Assembly (NCBI GenBank): GCA_016709665.1 | Contig: JADJMI010000015.1 | Location: 1-64,000, forward strand | Length of the DNA stretch: 64,000 nt | Direction of reading: 5' to 3' | Source of the DNA: Betaproteobacteria bacterium | GTDB taxonomy: Bacteria; Pseudomonadota; Gammaproteobacteria; Burkholderiales; Usitatibacteraceae | Shown here: positions 12,082-21,800 of the stretch, one piece after another | Layout of the letters: each line of letters begins with the position of its first letter | Position numbering within the stretch: the stretch's first letter is position 1 | Position numbers and translations under genes: made by a program | The notes under the pieces: generated by a model | Seen by the model: only the letters and a program-made list of their open reading frames with translations | What the model was told of the DNA's origin: nothing | Database searches by the model: none

Positions 12082-14184
12082 CTACTGCCCGAACACCTCG
12101 ACGATTCCCACGCCCGTCCCGCCACCGGCGCCCGTCACGATGACCGTGTAGGCGCCCGGCGCGAGCGTGACCCGCATCGCGGCCTCCAGCGTGCTGGCCG
12201 GCGCGAACCCGGCCGCCTGGACGGCCGCCGCGCTCGGGTCCGACTGCCAGTTATCGTTCATGGCGAGCTGCGTGGCCCCGGAAAAGAGCTGCAGCACCGG
12301 GTTGGCGAGGGCGTTCGGGATGCCGAACGGGATGAGCGAGGGGCCGCGCGCGCGGATCACCACCGTCTGCGGCGACGAGCCGGAGATGATGAAGCCCCCG
12401 ATCATCACGTCGTTGCCCGTGAGCACCTGGCCGCGCGTGGAGATGTTGGCGAGCGGCGAGGCGGGATTGTCGACCTCGAACACCTCGATGATCCCGACAC
12501 CCGTGGCGTTCTGGAACCCGGTCACGATAGCGGTGTAGGCGCCCGGGGCGAGCGTCGTGTAGATGGCGGATTCGAGGACGGAGGACGGCGCGAAGCCGGA
12601 GCCCTGCAGCGTCGCGGCATTGGCCGCGTCCTGCCAATCGTCGTTGGTGGCAAGGACGGTCTGGCCGCTGACGAGTTGCAGCACCGGGTCCGACAGCGCG
12701 TTGGCGATGCCGAAGGGGACGAGCGACGGGCCGCGCGCGCGCACCACCACCGTCTTGGGCAACGTGCCGCCGATGATGAAGCCGCCGATCAGCACGTCGT
12801 TGCCCGTGAGCACCTGCATGCGGGTGGAGATGTTGCCCAGGCGGGGGGTGGCGCCCGCATTGCCCGCGGCGAAATTGGCGGTGACGCTCTGGGCCGCATT
12901 CATCGTGACGGTGCAGGTTCCCGTGCCCGCGCAGGCGGCGTTGCCTGTCCAGCCGGTGAAGGAATTGCCCGCGTTCGGCGTGGCGGTGAGCGTGACGACC
13001 GTGTTGAAGGGGAAGAGCGCCGAGCAGGTCGCGCCGCAGTTCACCCCGACCGGGCTCGAGGTCACGGTGCCGGCACCGGCGCCCGCCTTCGCGACCGTGA
13101 GCGTCTGGTTGCCCGGGGGCGGGGCGTTGTTGAGCAGCCACCCCATGTCCCGGAACATGCCGAGCGCGACCGGCCCGGGGTTGTGGATCGCTTCGTTGCC
13201 CGAGAGCGAGAACGTCATCAGGGCATTGGCGGTGCCGTTGAAGCTTTCGGCGAGGTGCGAATAGCTCGAGCCGTCGTTCCATGCCGGCGGCGCGTAGAGC
13301 GGCACCCGGGTGCCCCCGTTGGCCGCGTTGGCGTTGGTGGCCGTGAAGAAAATGCTGTTGCTCTGCAGTTGCGTGGCGAGGGCCGCCGAGGGGTTCGGGA
13401 AGAGCGCCGTGTTGAGCAGGGCCTGCCCCGCGCCGTTGACGGTGAAGCGGTCGTAGACGATCGGGAACACGTTGGGGGCCGTGCCGAGACCATACGATCC
13501 CTGGCCGCCCGCCACATCCATGCTGCCCAGGAACCCCAGGCCGTGGCCCAGTTCGTGCAGCACGACGCTCACGAAATCCACCTGCCCGGCCGGCGTATTG
13601 CGGTCGGTGCCGAAGTACCAGTTGAACGTGCTGCTGAAATTGGCCCGGATGTCGGGGTTCGAGGTATCGAGGTCGACCCCGGCGAGCGAGTTGGCGAGCG
13701 CCATGGCATAGAAAGAACTGGCAATCGGCGCGTTGGGGAAGTCGCGCGTCAGGTTGCCGGGGCCCGCGGAACCGAGGACGCCGGTTTCGAGCGGCGCGAA
13801 GCACGCATTCACCACGATCGGCACGGACGACTGGATGAGGGACGACCAGATGTTGGCGGCGAACTGGAAGGCGGTCTGGGCCGGCGCGGTCCAGGCCACG
13901 CAGGTATTGCCGTTCTGCACGGCGCCCGCCGCCAGGAAATTGACCTGGAACGTCGCCTGAATCGACCCCGCCTTCGCCCCCGCCTGGAACTGGGGCGGCG
14001 GGGGAACGCTGAGCCCGGTGAATGTCGGATCGTAGTAGAGGCGGACCTGCGGCGCCTCGATGGTCTCGGGCAGCGTGGTGTCCGGCAAGCGGGTGCCACC
14101 CGCCTGCGCCCAAGCGCCGGCGGCAGTGAGGGCTACGAGGGCCGCCGCGAGGGCGATTCGGATAAGGATCATCGTCGGACGCAT
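12082..14184 (-). CDS. Secreted HExxH metalloprotease-like protein with InlB-like repeat and C-terminal cassette
   Basis: The start is ATG at 14182-14184, with GGGAGGG upstream; the product is 700 residues and intact. The signal peptide ends near AAGAWAQAGG. The N-terminal 370 residues carry HELGHGLGFLG at about 210-220 and a C-terminal DMGWLLNN. Together these mark a family of secreted bacterial proteases of the HELGHGLGF type. The third histidine of the classical HExxHxxGxxH motif is absent (Gly at that position), so zinc ligation must differ from matrixins, or the protein may be inactive. One InlB-like repeat (TPNAGNSFTGWTG) and the cassette (nt 12085-12852) follow. The cassette ends GVGIVEVFGQ, the most divergent terminus in the window. 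It lies 64 bp upstream of the 8671 gene in the direction of transcription. Confidence 0.87.
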   Translation of the reverse strand: MRPTMILIRIALAAALVALTAAGAWAQAGGTRLPDTTLPETIEAPQVRLYYDPTFTGLSVPPPPQFQAGAKAGSIQATFQVNFLAAGAVQNGNTCVAWTAPAQTAFQFAANIWSSLIQSSVPIVVNACFAPLETGVLGSAGPGNLTRDFPNAPIASSFYAMALANSLAGVDLDTSNPDIRANFSSTFNWYFGTDRNTPAGQVDFVSVVLHELGHGLGFLGSMDVAGGQGSYGLGTAPNVFPIVYDRFTVNGAGQALLNTALFPNPSAALATQLQSNSIFFTATNANAANGGTRVPLYAPPAWNDGSSYSHLAESFNGTANALMTFSLSGNEAIHNPGPVALGMFRDMGWLLNNAPPPGNQTLTVAKAGAGAGTVTSSPVGVNCGATCSALFPFNTVVTLTATPNAGNSFTGWTGNAACAGTGTCTVTMNAAQSVTANFAAGNAGATPRLGNISTRMQVLTGNDVLIGGFIIGGTLPKTVVVRARGPSLVPFGIANALSDPVLQLVSGQTVLATNDDWQDAANAATLQGSGFAPSSVLESAIYTTLAPGAYTAIVTGFQNATGVGIIEVFEVDNPASPLANISTRGQVLTGNDVMIGGFIISGSSPQTVVIRARGPSLIPFGIPNALANPVLQLFSGATQLAMNDNWQSDPSAAAVQAAGFAPASTLEAAMRVTLAPGAYTVIVTGAGGGTGVGIVEVFGQ

Positions 14185-14280
14185 GGCTACCCTCCCGTCT
14201 GGTTCTTCTGCAATCCCGCCAATTGCGGTCATGGCGGACTCGGGCCCGCGCCGCGATGCGTGCGCCTTCCGGGCATTCGG

Positions 14281-14348
14281 CTCTGCGCGAAAGCCTCGAT
14301 GATACCTACTCCCGTCCCGTTGTTTTTGCCGGATATGGATGGCCGTTT
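14281..14348 (-). pseudogene. Remnant of a C-terminal cassette (last about 20 codons)
   Basis: Read on the minus strand, this short stretch encodes GKNNGTGVGIIEAFAQ, followed by a serine codon instead of a stop. It aligns with the last codons of the cassettes of the genes at 14446 and 18895. Upstream similarity fades within about 20 bases and no open frame feeds into it. It looks like the scar of a deleted or recombined cassette gene, lying between two intact cassette genes. Confidence 0.6.
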
Positions 14349-14389
14349 GGCCACCAATACACCTGAAACCTGTGAACGACTCAAGGGTA

Positions 14390-14440
14390 CTGAAGGGGAC
14401 GCACACCTTCACTGCTCCTGAAGGTGTGCGTCCCCTTCAG
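14390..14440. repeat. REP2 palindrome with 22-bp stem
   Basis: A perfect inverted repeat, with arms beginning CTGAAGGGGACGCACACC and a short loop. It ends 5 bases from the stop codon of the gene at 14446. It is the same family as 58724-58774 (different internal bases, same ends) and as the half-site at 54506. It may serve as a rho-independent-like end or be a dispersed REP element. Confidence 0.85.
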
Positions 14441-14445
14441 GAGGA

Positions 14446-17400
14446 TTACTGCGCGAAGGCCTCGATGATGCCCACGCCGGTGGAGCCGTTCTTGCCGGAG
14501 ACGATGGCGGTGTAGGCACCCGGCGGCAGGGTGATGCGGATCACCGCCTCGCGAGCGTCGGCCGGCGCGAAGCCCGAGGCCTGGATCGCCGCCACGTCGC
14601 CCGGCACCGTCTGGAATTGCCAGTCGTCGTTGGTCGCGATCGGCGTGGCGCCGTTGAAGAGCTGCAGCACCGGGTCCATCAGCGCGTTGGTGATCCCGAA
14701 GGGCACCAGGCTCGGGCCGCGGGCGCGAACCACCACCGTCTGCGGGCTGTCCCCCTGGATCACGAAGCCGCCGATCATCACGTCGTTGCCGGTGAGCACT
14801 TGCCCCCGGGTGCTGATGTTGGCGAGCGGCACCTCGGGCTTGTCCACCTCGAACACCTCGATGATCCCGACGCCCGTCGTGCCGCCCACGCCGGAGACGA
14901 CCGCCGTGTACGCGCCGGGGCCGAGCGTGGTGAGGATCGCCGATTCCAGCGGGCTGGAAGGCGCGAAGCCCGACGTGGTGAGGGCCGCGGCATTGGCTGC
15001 CGTGCCCCAGTCGTCGCTCGTCGCAAGCACCGTCTGCCCCGAGAAAAGCTGCATCGTCGGGTTGGCCAGCGCATTGGTGATGCCGAAGGGAATCAGGCTC
15101 GGCCCTCGCGCGCGCACCACCACCGTCTTCGGCTGCGACCCGCCGATGATGAACCCGCCGATCAGCACGTCGTTGCCCGTGAGCACCTGCATCCGCGTGG
15201 AGATGTTCGCCAGGCGCGGGATCGTGGTGGCCGCGGCCGTCGTGGAGACGAAGTTCGCCGTGACGCCACCCACGCTGAGCGTCGTCGTCACCGGGGCGCC
15301 GTAGCTCGCCGAAGCCGTATGCCGCACGCAAACGGTCTGCCCGTTGGCGATGGTGCCCGCGGCCGCGGTGAAGGTCATGTCGCACCCGACCGAGTACGTG
15401 CCGCCCGTCACCGAGATCGCCGCCGGCGCCGAGATGCCCGCGATCGTCGCCGTGGCGCTCGTCTGCACGCTCGAGGGAGCGACGCCGGTGACTGCCGCGA
15501 ACGAGAAAGCATCCGGCGTCGTGTCCGCCGCCGTGCCCGTCCCCGTGAGCGTCACGCGCACGTCGCTGTCGTCGGAATTCGCCGAAAGGACGACGAGTTC
15601 GCCGATGCGCCCGCCCACCTGCACGGGCGCGAAGACGACGGTGACGGTGCAATTCGCCCCCGCGGCGAGCGTCGTGCCGCAGGTGGTGGAGGCGATGCCG
15701 AAGTCGCCGCCCGACACCAGCACCTGCAGCGACGTGGCGCCGAGCCCGCCCGTGTTGGAGACCGTGATGACCTGACCGGCGCTCGTGGTGCCGACCGCCT
15801 GCGCGGCGAAGGCCGAAGGCGGGGCGATGCCGATCACAGCGGCGCCCAGCGTGGTCGAACCGAAGGACGCGTTCACGGTGCCGATCGCGAGCGAGGTGGT
15901 CACCGTGGTGAGGTAGCTGGCGCTCGCCGTGTGGCGCACGCACACGAACTGCCCCGTGGCCACGTTGCCGCTGCCCGCGGCGAAGGCCCGCACGTCGCAG
16001 GCGCACCCGCTCGCCGACGACACGCAGAATTCGCCGTTCGTCACCGTCGCGAGCGTCGGCGCCGGCAGCCCCGTGATGGCGGCCGGGGCGGACGTGACGA
16101 CCGCCCCGCGCGCCACGCCCGTCTGCGCCGCGAAGGCGAACGGATGCGCGATGTCCGTGGAATCCAGCCGCGCGACCATCAGGTCCGTCCCGGAACCACC
16201 GCCGGTGTTGCCGTTGCCGGCCACGAGGATCTGGCCCTGGGCGTCGATCGCCACCTGCCGCGCATCGACCGCGACGCCCAGCGCCGCCGTGAGATCCAGC
16301 GTTCCGAAGGCGTTGTTGAACGTCGCATCGGCCGCACCCGCTTCGCTCACCCGGCTCACGGATTCGAAACCCAGGAGCGCGAGCTTGCCGTCCGCCTGGA
16401 AGGCGACGTCGCGGAAATTGGACACCGAGCCGGCCACGATGCCCGTGCCGCCGAAAGTCGTATCCGCCGTGAAGTCCGCGTTGACGCGAAGCGCCACGCC
16501 GTTGCTCCCGACGGTTTCCGCGCCGACGAGCACGTAACGACCGGTGGCGTCGACCCGCATCGTTTCGACGGCCGATCCGGTCGTCGCCACGAGCGCGTCC
16601 TGGTAGTTGGCCTCGACGGTGCCCGAGGCCGACAGGCGCACGAGCGTCATGCGCGTGCCGCTGGCGCCGTTGTCCGCGTTGCCCGCGGCGACGATCTTGC
16701 CGCCGGCCAGGAGCGCGAGCGCCCGGACGCGCGACGGTCCCGAACCCACGGCCACCACCAACTTGCCCCCCGCCCCGAAGCCGGCATCGAGGGTGCCGTC
16801 GACGTTGTAGCGCACGAGGGTGAAGCGTTGCGTGCTCGCGGTGCTTCCCGACCGGGAGGTGCCGCCGGCCACGATCTTGCCGTCCGGCTGCACGAGGATC
16901 GCGTTGACCTCGTGCCCCGAGGTGCCGTTCACCACGGTGGTCACGCGCCCCACGCCTCCGAAACTCGCATCGGGCGTGCCGTCGGCCGCGAAGCGGCTCA
17001 CGATGAACCGCGAATTGCTGGAGGCTCCGGTGACGATCCGGCCATCGGGCGCGAGGGCGATCGCCCTCACGGCGTTCGTGTGGTTGGCGAGCCCCCCGGT
17101 GCCGAACGTGGGGTCGAGCGCGCCGGCCGCCGTGTAGCGGGCGAGGATGCCCGTGATGGCGCCGAAAGTCTGCACCTGTCCGCCGGCCAGGATCCGTCCG
17201 TCGGCCAGCAGCGCCATGCGGTTGATCACGTCCGCCGATGCGCCCGCCACGACCGGGGCGACGCCGCCCGTGCCGAAGGTGGCGTCGGTCGCGCCGGCCG
17301 CCGTGAAGGCGTGCAGGATCGCGGTGGTGCCGACCGTGTCGAAGCGCCGGCCGGCGACCACCAGGCGGTCGTCCGCCCGCACGATGGCCGTCAGCCATTC

Positions 17401-18666
17401 CTCGAAAGGCGTGCTCGCGAGGACCCCCAGCCCGCCCGTGCCGAAACCGGCATCCGGGGCGCCATTGGCCTGCATGCGATGGAATGCCGGGCCCAGTGTC
17501 ACGCCATCGCCGCCGAAGCCGGCGAGGACGAGCTTGCCGTCCGACTGGCGGACGAGCGCCGAGGCCGACGACAGGGAGACGCTCGTGACGATCGCGGCTC
17601 CGCCGGTGCCGAACGTGGCGTCGAGACCGCCCGTCGGCGTGATGCGCACCGCCGCCATGCGCAGGGTTCCGGCGACGCCGTCGGTGACGTCGCCGCCCGC
17701 GACGATCTCGCCCCCGGTCAGCACGACGAGCGACTTGAGCAGGGTGGCCGAGTTGTCCGATGTCGCGAGCGTGCCCGTGAAGGATCCGGCGGAACCGAAG
17801 GTCGCGTCGAACAGGCCGTTCGTCTCGTAGCGGGCGAAGGCGAAGTCGTTCCGCAAACCCGTCCCCGTGTCGATGAGCACATCGCCCACGGCGACGATCC
17901 TGCCGTCGGCGGGCTGGCGCGCGATGGCGCGGATGACCTGGTCGTTGATGGCGAAGGGCGCCGAGAAGCGGCCGGTGCAGGCGCCCGGCGTGCCGCAGCC
18001 GAAATCCGGGTCGGGCGTTCCGTTGGCGAGAACGCGCAGGAGCCCGAAGGTCCTCTGGTTTTCGGTGGCATCGCGCAGGCCCGCGCCGACGACGATTCGC
18101 CCGTCGGGCTGGACGATGACGCCGATCACGGACGTCTCGGGAAATGCCGCCTGGCGGGCGACGCCGCCCGTGCCGAACGTGGGGTCAAGCGCGCCGCTGG
18201 TGGTGAAGCGCATGAGGACGACCTGGCCCAGGCCGGTGCCCGCGACGACGATCCGGCCGTCGGACTGGATGGCCACTGCGGAAGCGATGTCGTCGTCAAC
18301 GGCCGGCGCGTTCCCGTTGGAATCCGCGAAGGCGAGGCCGGCGGTGCCGAAGCCCGTGTCGAGAACCCCGTTGGCACCGAACCTCGCCACGAGGAAATCC
18401 TGGGCCCCCGCGATGTAGCGCTCGCCGACCGCCACGAACTTCCCGTCGGTCTGGGTCGCCGCGGCCCGCAGGAACCCGCCGCCGCTGGTGATGGGAGTGA
18501 GAACCCGGCCGCCCGTGCCGAAACGCACGTCCGGGGCGCCGATGGTCGCGAAGGCCGCCGTGGCGACCAAGGCGCCGCCGGCGAGGATGGCGGCCCGCGC
18601 GCAGGCGGTGATGGCTTGGGCGAGTCGTCCGCCGGGCGCGTGGCTGGAGGTGGGTTGGCGGGTCAT
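14446..18666 (-). CDS. Secreted delta-60 repeat protein with VCVRHT modules, choice-of-anchor-D-like domain and C-terminal cassette
   Basis: The start is ATG at 18664-18666, with GAAGGAAGG upstream; the product is 1406 residues and intact. A long-n-region signal peptide ends around ATAAFA. Residues about 45-830 are delta-60 repeats (QxDGKIVVAG...LVRYxxDGTLDxxFGxGG), normally a beta-propeller-like surface domain. Two modules of about 95 residues with VCVRHTASAS flank a choice-of-anchor-D/HYDIN-like Ig domain (GANCTVTVVFAPVQVGG). The cassette is residues 1149-1406 (nt 14449-15222) and has no InlB-like repeat before it. It belongs to the subtype with VPGDVAAIQASGF and terminus IIEAFAQ. The function is probably adhesion or matrix formation; no catalytic motif is visible. 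The very long antisense frame opposite this gene is a high-GC artefact. Confidence 0.9.
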   Translation of the reverse strand: MTRQPTSSHAPGGRLAQAITACARAAILAGGALVATAAFATIGAPDVRFGTGGRVLTPITSGGGFLRAAATQTDGKFVAVGERYIAGAQDFLVARFGANGVLDTGFGTAGLAFADSNGNAPAVDDDIASAVAIQSDGRIVVAGTGLGQVVLMRFTTSGALDPTFGTGGVARQAAFPETSVIGVIVQPDGRIVVGAGLRDATENQRTFGLLRVLANGTPDPDFGCGTPGACTGRFSAPFAINDQVIRAIARQPADGRIVAVGDVLIDTGTGLRNDFAFARYETNGLFDATFGSAGSFTGTLATSDNSATLLKSLVVLTGGEIVAGGDVTDGVAGTLRMAAVRITPTGGLDATFGTGGAAIVTSVSLSSASALVRQSDGKLVLAGFGGDGVTLGPAFHRMQANGAPDAGFGTGGLGVLASTPFEEWLTAIVRADDRLVVAGRRFDTVGTTAILHAFTAAGATDATFGTGGVAPVVAGASADVINRMALLADGRILAGGQVQTFGAITGILARYTAAGALDPTFGTGGLANHTNAVRAIALAPDGRIVTGASSNSRFIVSRFAADGTPDASFGGVGRVTTVVNGTSGHEVNAILVQPDGKIVAGGTSRSGSTASTQRFTLVRYNVDGTLDAGFGAGGKLVVAVGSGPSRVRALALLAGGKIVAAGNADNGASGTRMTLVRLSASGTVEANYQDALVATTGSAVETMRVDATGRYVLVGAETVGSNGVALRVNADFTADTTFGGTGIVAGSVSNFRDVAFQADGKLALLGFESVSRVSEAGAADATFNNAFGTLDLTAALGVAVDARQVAIDAQGQILVAGNGNTGGGSGTDLMVARLDSTDIAHPFAFAAQTGVARGAVVTSAPAAITGLPAPTLATVTNGEFCVSSASGCACDVRAFAAGSGNVATGQFVCVRHTASASYLTTVTTSLAIGTVNASFGSTTLGAAVIGIAPPSAFAAQAVGTTSAGQVITVSNTGGLGATSLQVLVSGGDFGIASTTCGTTLAAGANCTVTVVFAPVQVGGRIGELVVLSANSDDSDVRVTLTGTGTAADTTPDAFSFAAVTGVAPSSVQTSATATIAGISAPAAISVTGGTYSVGCDMTFTAAAGTIANGQTVCVRHTASASYGAPVTTTLSVGGVTANFVSTTAAATTIPRLANISTRMQVLTGNDVLIGGFIIGGSQPKTVVVRARGPSLIPFGITNALANPTMQLFSGQTVLATSDDWGTAANAAALTTSGFAPSSPLESAILTTLGPGAYTAVVSGVGGTTGVGIIEVFEVDKPEVPLANISTRGQVLTGNDVMIGGFVIQGDSPQTVVVRARGPSLVPFGITNALMDPVLQLFNGATPIATNDDWQFQTVPGDVAAIQASGFAPADAREAVIRITLPPGAYTAIVSGKNGSTGVGIIEAFAQ

Positions 18667-18740
18667 GGTGCCTTCCTTCTGTAGCCGGATATCCATCGAG
18701 CAAACGAGGGCAGGGCCCGAAAACGGCCCATGGAATGAAT

Positions 18741-18777
18741 GGGGGCAGGTGCATTTTTCACCTGTCCCCAATTGCAC
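18741..18777. repeat. REP1-like palindrome, degenerate copy
   Basis: GGGGCAGGTGCATTTTTCACCTG shape: an inverted pair of the REP1 11-mer with two changed bases, followed by a shortened third copy. It lies in the 228-bp gap upstream of the 14446 gene, together with a better copy at 18844. Confidence 0.7.
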
Positions 18778-18843
18778 CACCCCGATTCCCATGCTATCGG
18801 CTGAACTCGATCCGGGGTGTCCCTTGTACTTGGGACAGCAACC

Positions 18844-18888
18844 GGGGACAGGTGAATTTTTCACCCGTCCCCAATTACACCTGTCCCC
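18844..18888. repeat. REP1 palindrome downstream of the 18895 gene
   Basis: A full REP1: inverted 11-mer pair with a TTT loop plus a direct third copy. It begins 6 bases beyond the stop codon of the gene at 18895. Confidence 0.85.
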
Positions 18889-18894
18889 AGCTTG

Positions 18895-21800
18895 TTACTG
18901 CGCGAAAGCTTCGATGATCCCCACGCCGGTGCCGCCGTTCTTGCCCGTGACGATGGCGGTGTAGGCCCCCGGTGGCAGGGTGATGCGGATCACGGCCTCT
19001 CGCGTGTCCGCCGGGGCGAAGCCCGAAGCCTGGATCGTCGCCACGTCGGCCGGCACGGCTTGCGCCTGCCAGTCGTCGTTGGTCGCGATCGGCGTCGCGC
19101 CGTTGAAGAGCTGCAGCACCGGGTCCATCAGCGCGTTGGTGATGCCGAAGGGCACGAGGCTCGGGCCCCGGGCGCGAATCACCACCGTCTGCGGCGTATC
19201 GCCCTGGATCACGAAGCCACCGATCATCACGTCGTTCCCGGTGAGCACCTGCCCGCGGGTGGAGATGTTGGCGAGCGGAACTTCGGGACGATCCACCTCG
19301 AAGACTTCGATGATCCCGACGCCCGTCGCGCCGCCCACGCCGGAGACGACGGCGGTGTAGGCACCGGGCGAGAGCGTGGTGAGGATCGCCGATTCGAGCG
19401 GGCTGGAAGGCGCGAAGCCCGACGTGGTGAGCGCGGCGGCGTTCGCGGCCGTTCCCCAATCGTCGCTCGTGGCGATCACGTTCGCACCCGAGAACAGCTG
19501 CATCATCGGGTTCGCCAGGGCGTTGGTGATGCCGAAGGGAACCAGGCTCGGGCCCCGGGCGCGCACGACGACGGTCTTGGGCAACGACCCGCCGATGATG
19601 AAGCCGCCGATGAGGACATCGTTGCCCGTGAGCACCTGCATCCGGGTCGAGATGTTCGCGAGTCGCGGAATGGCCGTGTTGGGCTTGAACTGCGCCCCCA
19701 CGCTCTTCGCCGCATCCATCGTCACGTTGCAGGAAGCGGTGCCCGTGCACGCCCCGCTCCACCCATTGAAGAACGATCCGGCGGCAGGCGTCGCAACCAG
19801 CGCCACCGAGACACCTGAATCGAAGTTCGCATTGCACGTCGAGCCACAGGCGACCCCGGCCGGCGTCGAGGCGACCATGCCCGTCCCCGCACCCGACTTG
19901 GTCACCGTCAACGCGAACCGGACGACCGGCGCGACCGAGAAGGTGGCCGTGACGCTGCGGGCCGCGCTCATCGTCACCTGGCAAGTCCCGGCCCCCGAGC
20001 ACCCGCCCCCGCTCCAGCCGCCGAAGACCGAGCCTGCGGACGCCGTCGCGGTGAGGGTCACCGTGGCATTCGCGTTGAAGTTCTCGAGACAAGTCTCGCC
20101 GCAATCGATGCCGGCGGGCGAGGAGGTGACCGTCCCGCTGCCCGCGCCCTCCCTGGTGACCGTCAGCGCGAACACGGCGGGGGCCGCCACCGCGAAGTTC
20201 GCCACCACCGCCTGCGCCGCGGTCATCGCCACCTGGCAGGCGCCGGCGCCCGAGCAATCGCCGCTCCAGCCCGCAAACACCGAACCGGCCGCGGGCACGG
20301 GCGTGAGCGTCACCATCGTGCCGAAATCGTAGTTCGCGTTGCAGGCCGCGCCGCAAGCGATGCCCGGCAAATTGGAGGTCACCGTGCCGCTGCCCGCACC
20401 CGTCTTCGAGACCGCGAGCGCGAACGGCTGCAGGGCGAACGTGGCCGTCACGTTGCGCGCCGCGTCCATCGTCACCATGCACGCACCCGTCCCCGTGCAC
20501 GCCCCGCTCCAGCCCGTGAAGGCCGAGCCCGTGGCGGGCGAGGGCACGAGCGTGACGACGGTGCCGATGTCGAAGCTCGCGAGGCAGGCGGCGCCGCAAT
20601 CGATGCCCGCCACGCTCGAGGTCACCGTGCCGCTGCCCGCGCCCGACTTCGCGACCGTGAGCGCGAACTGCTGGCGCGCGAAGGTGGCGGTGACACCCTT
20701 CGAGACGTCCATCGTCACGTTGCAGGTGCCCGACCCGGCGCAGGCGTCGCCCCAGCCGCCGAAGACCGAGCCCGCCGCGGGAGAAGCGAAGACCGTGACG
20801 GCCTGGTTGGTGGCGAAGCTCGCCGTGCACGTCGTACCGCACGCGAGGCCCGCGGGCGAGGAGAAGACGCTGCCGGACCCTCCGCCCGCCTTCGTGACCG
20901 TGAGCGTCTTCGGCGCGGTGATGACGCTGGGCGTGGAGGAGAACGACGCCGCCTGGCCGCCGACGAGGATCGTGGTGGTGACCGTGACGCCCGTGGTGGC
21001 CGAGGTGGTGTGGCGCACGCAGACCGTCTCGCCCGGGCCGACGACGCCCTCGCCGGCCGTGAACGCGCCGGGCGCGCAGTTGCGCGACCATTCGCCGCCC
21101 TGCACCTTCACGTACGTTTCGCCGACGAGGCCCAGCATCGCGACCGCATTGGAAACCACCCCCGTGCTCGTGCCGATCTCCGTCACCGCGGCCGGCGTGA
21201 ACGCGAAAGGCAGCGGCGCGTCGTGCACGAAGCGGACGATTCGCTGGCTGGTGCCCGTCAGCGCGACGGCCGCCACGGTGCCCGGCACGTGGGCCGTCAT
21301 CGCGGAAATCTGGTCGGTGCCCGGGCTCGGCAACGTCTTCCGGCCGGTTCCCGCGAAGCCCGTGTCGAGCGCGCCCGCCACGGTGTAGCTCGACAGGTTG
21401 AAATCGAAGGACGTGGCGCCGCCGTTGCGGATCCCGCCCACCAGCCGGCGGCCGTCGGCGTGGATGACGAGCGCGGTGCCGATGTCCGTGACGTTGCCGC
21501 CCTGGTCCACGAGCAGCTCCTGGTCGAGCGTGCCATCGTCCAGGAAGCGCAGCAGCAGCGTGTTGATGTTGCCGGCCGCGAGCGAGTAGCCGGCGACGTT
21601 GAGGCGCCCGGCCGCGTCGCGAGCCATCGAGAAGGCCACGTCGCTCGTCCCGGCCGCGTTCACGTCGCGCGTCGCCACGCCGCCCGATCCGAACGCCGCG
21701 TCGAGGCCGGTCGCGTCGGCGCGCAGCAGGAAGACGTCGAGGCTCGTGCCCGTATCGAGGAAGCCGCTCGCGTAGACGAGCCCGGACTCGTCGACGGCGA

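Noticed and set aside
14617..18684. A 1355-residue plus-strand open frame, and similar long frames at 5912-8740, 21010-23571, 25162-28392, 35616-37952, 42215-45373 and 59794-62997
   Set aside because: All lie opposite clear secreted-protein genes. Their translations are rich in Arg, Gly and His without domains, as expected for antisense frames in high-GC DNA.
18667..18864. An N-terminal extension of the 14446 gene through the intergenic gap
   Set aside because: The extension is translated REP1 sequence. The ATG at 18666 has a good Shine-Dalgarno sequence and starts a signal peptide.
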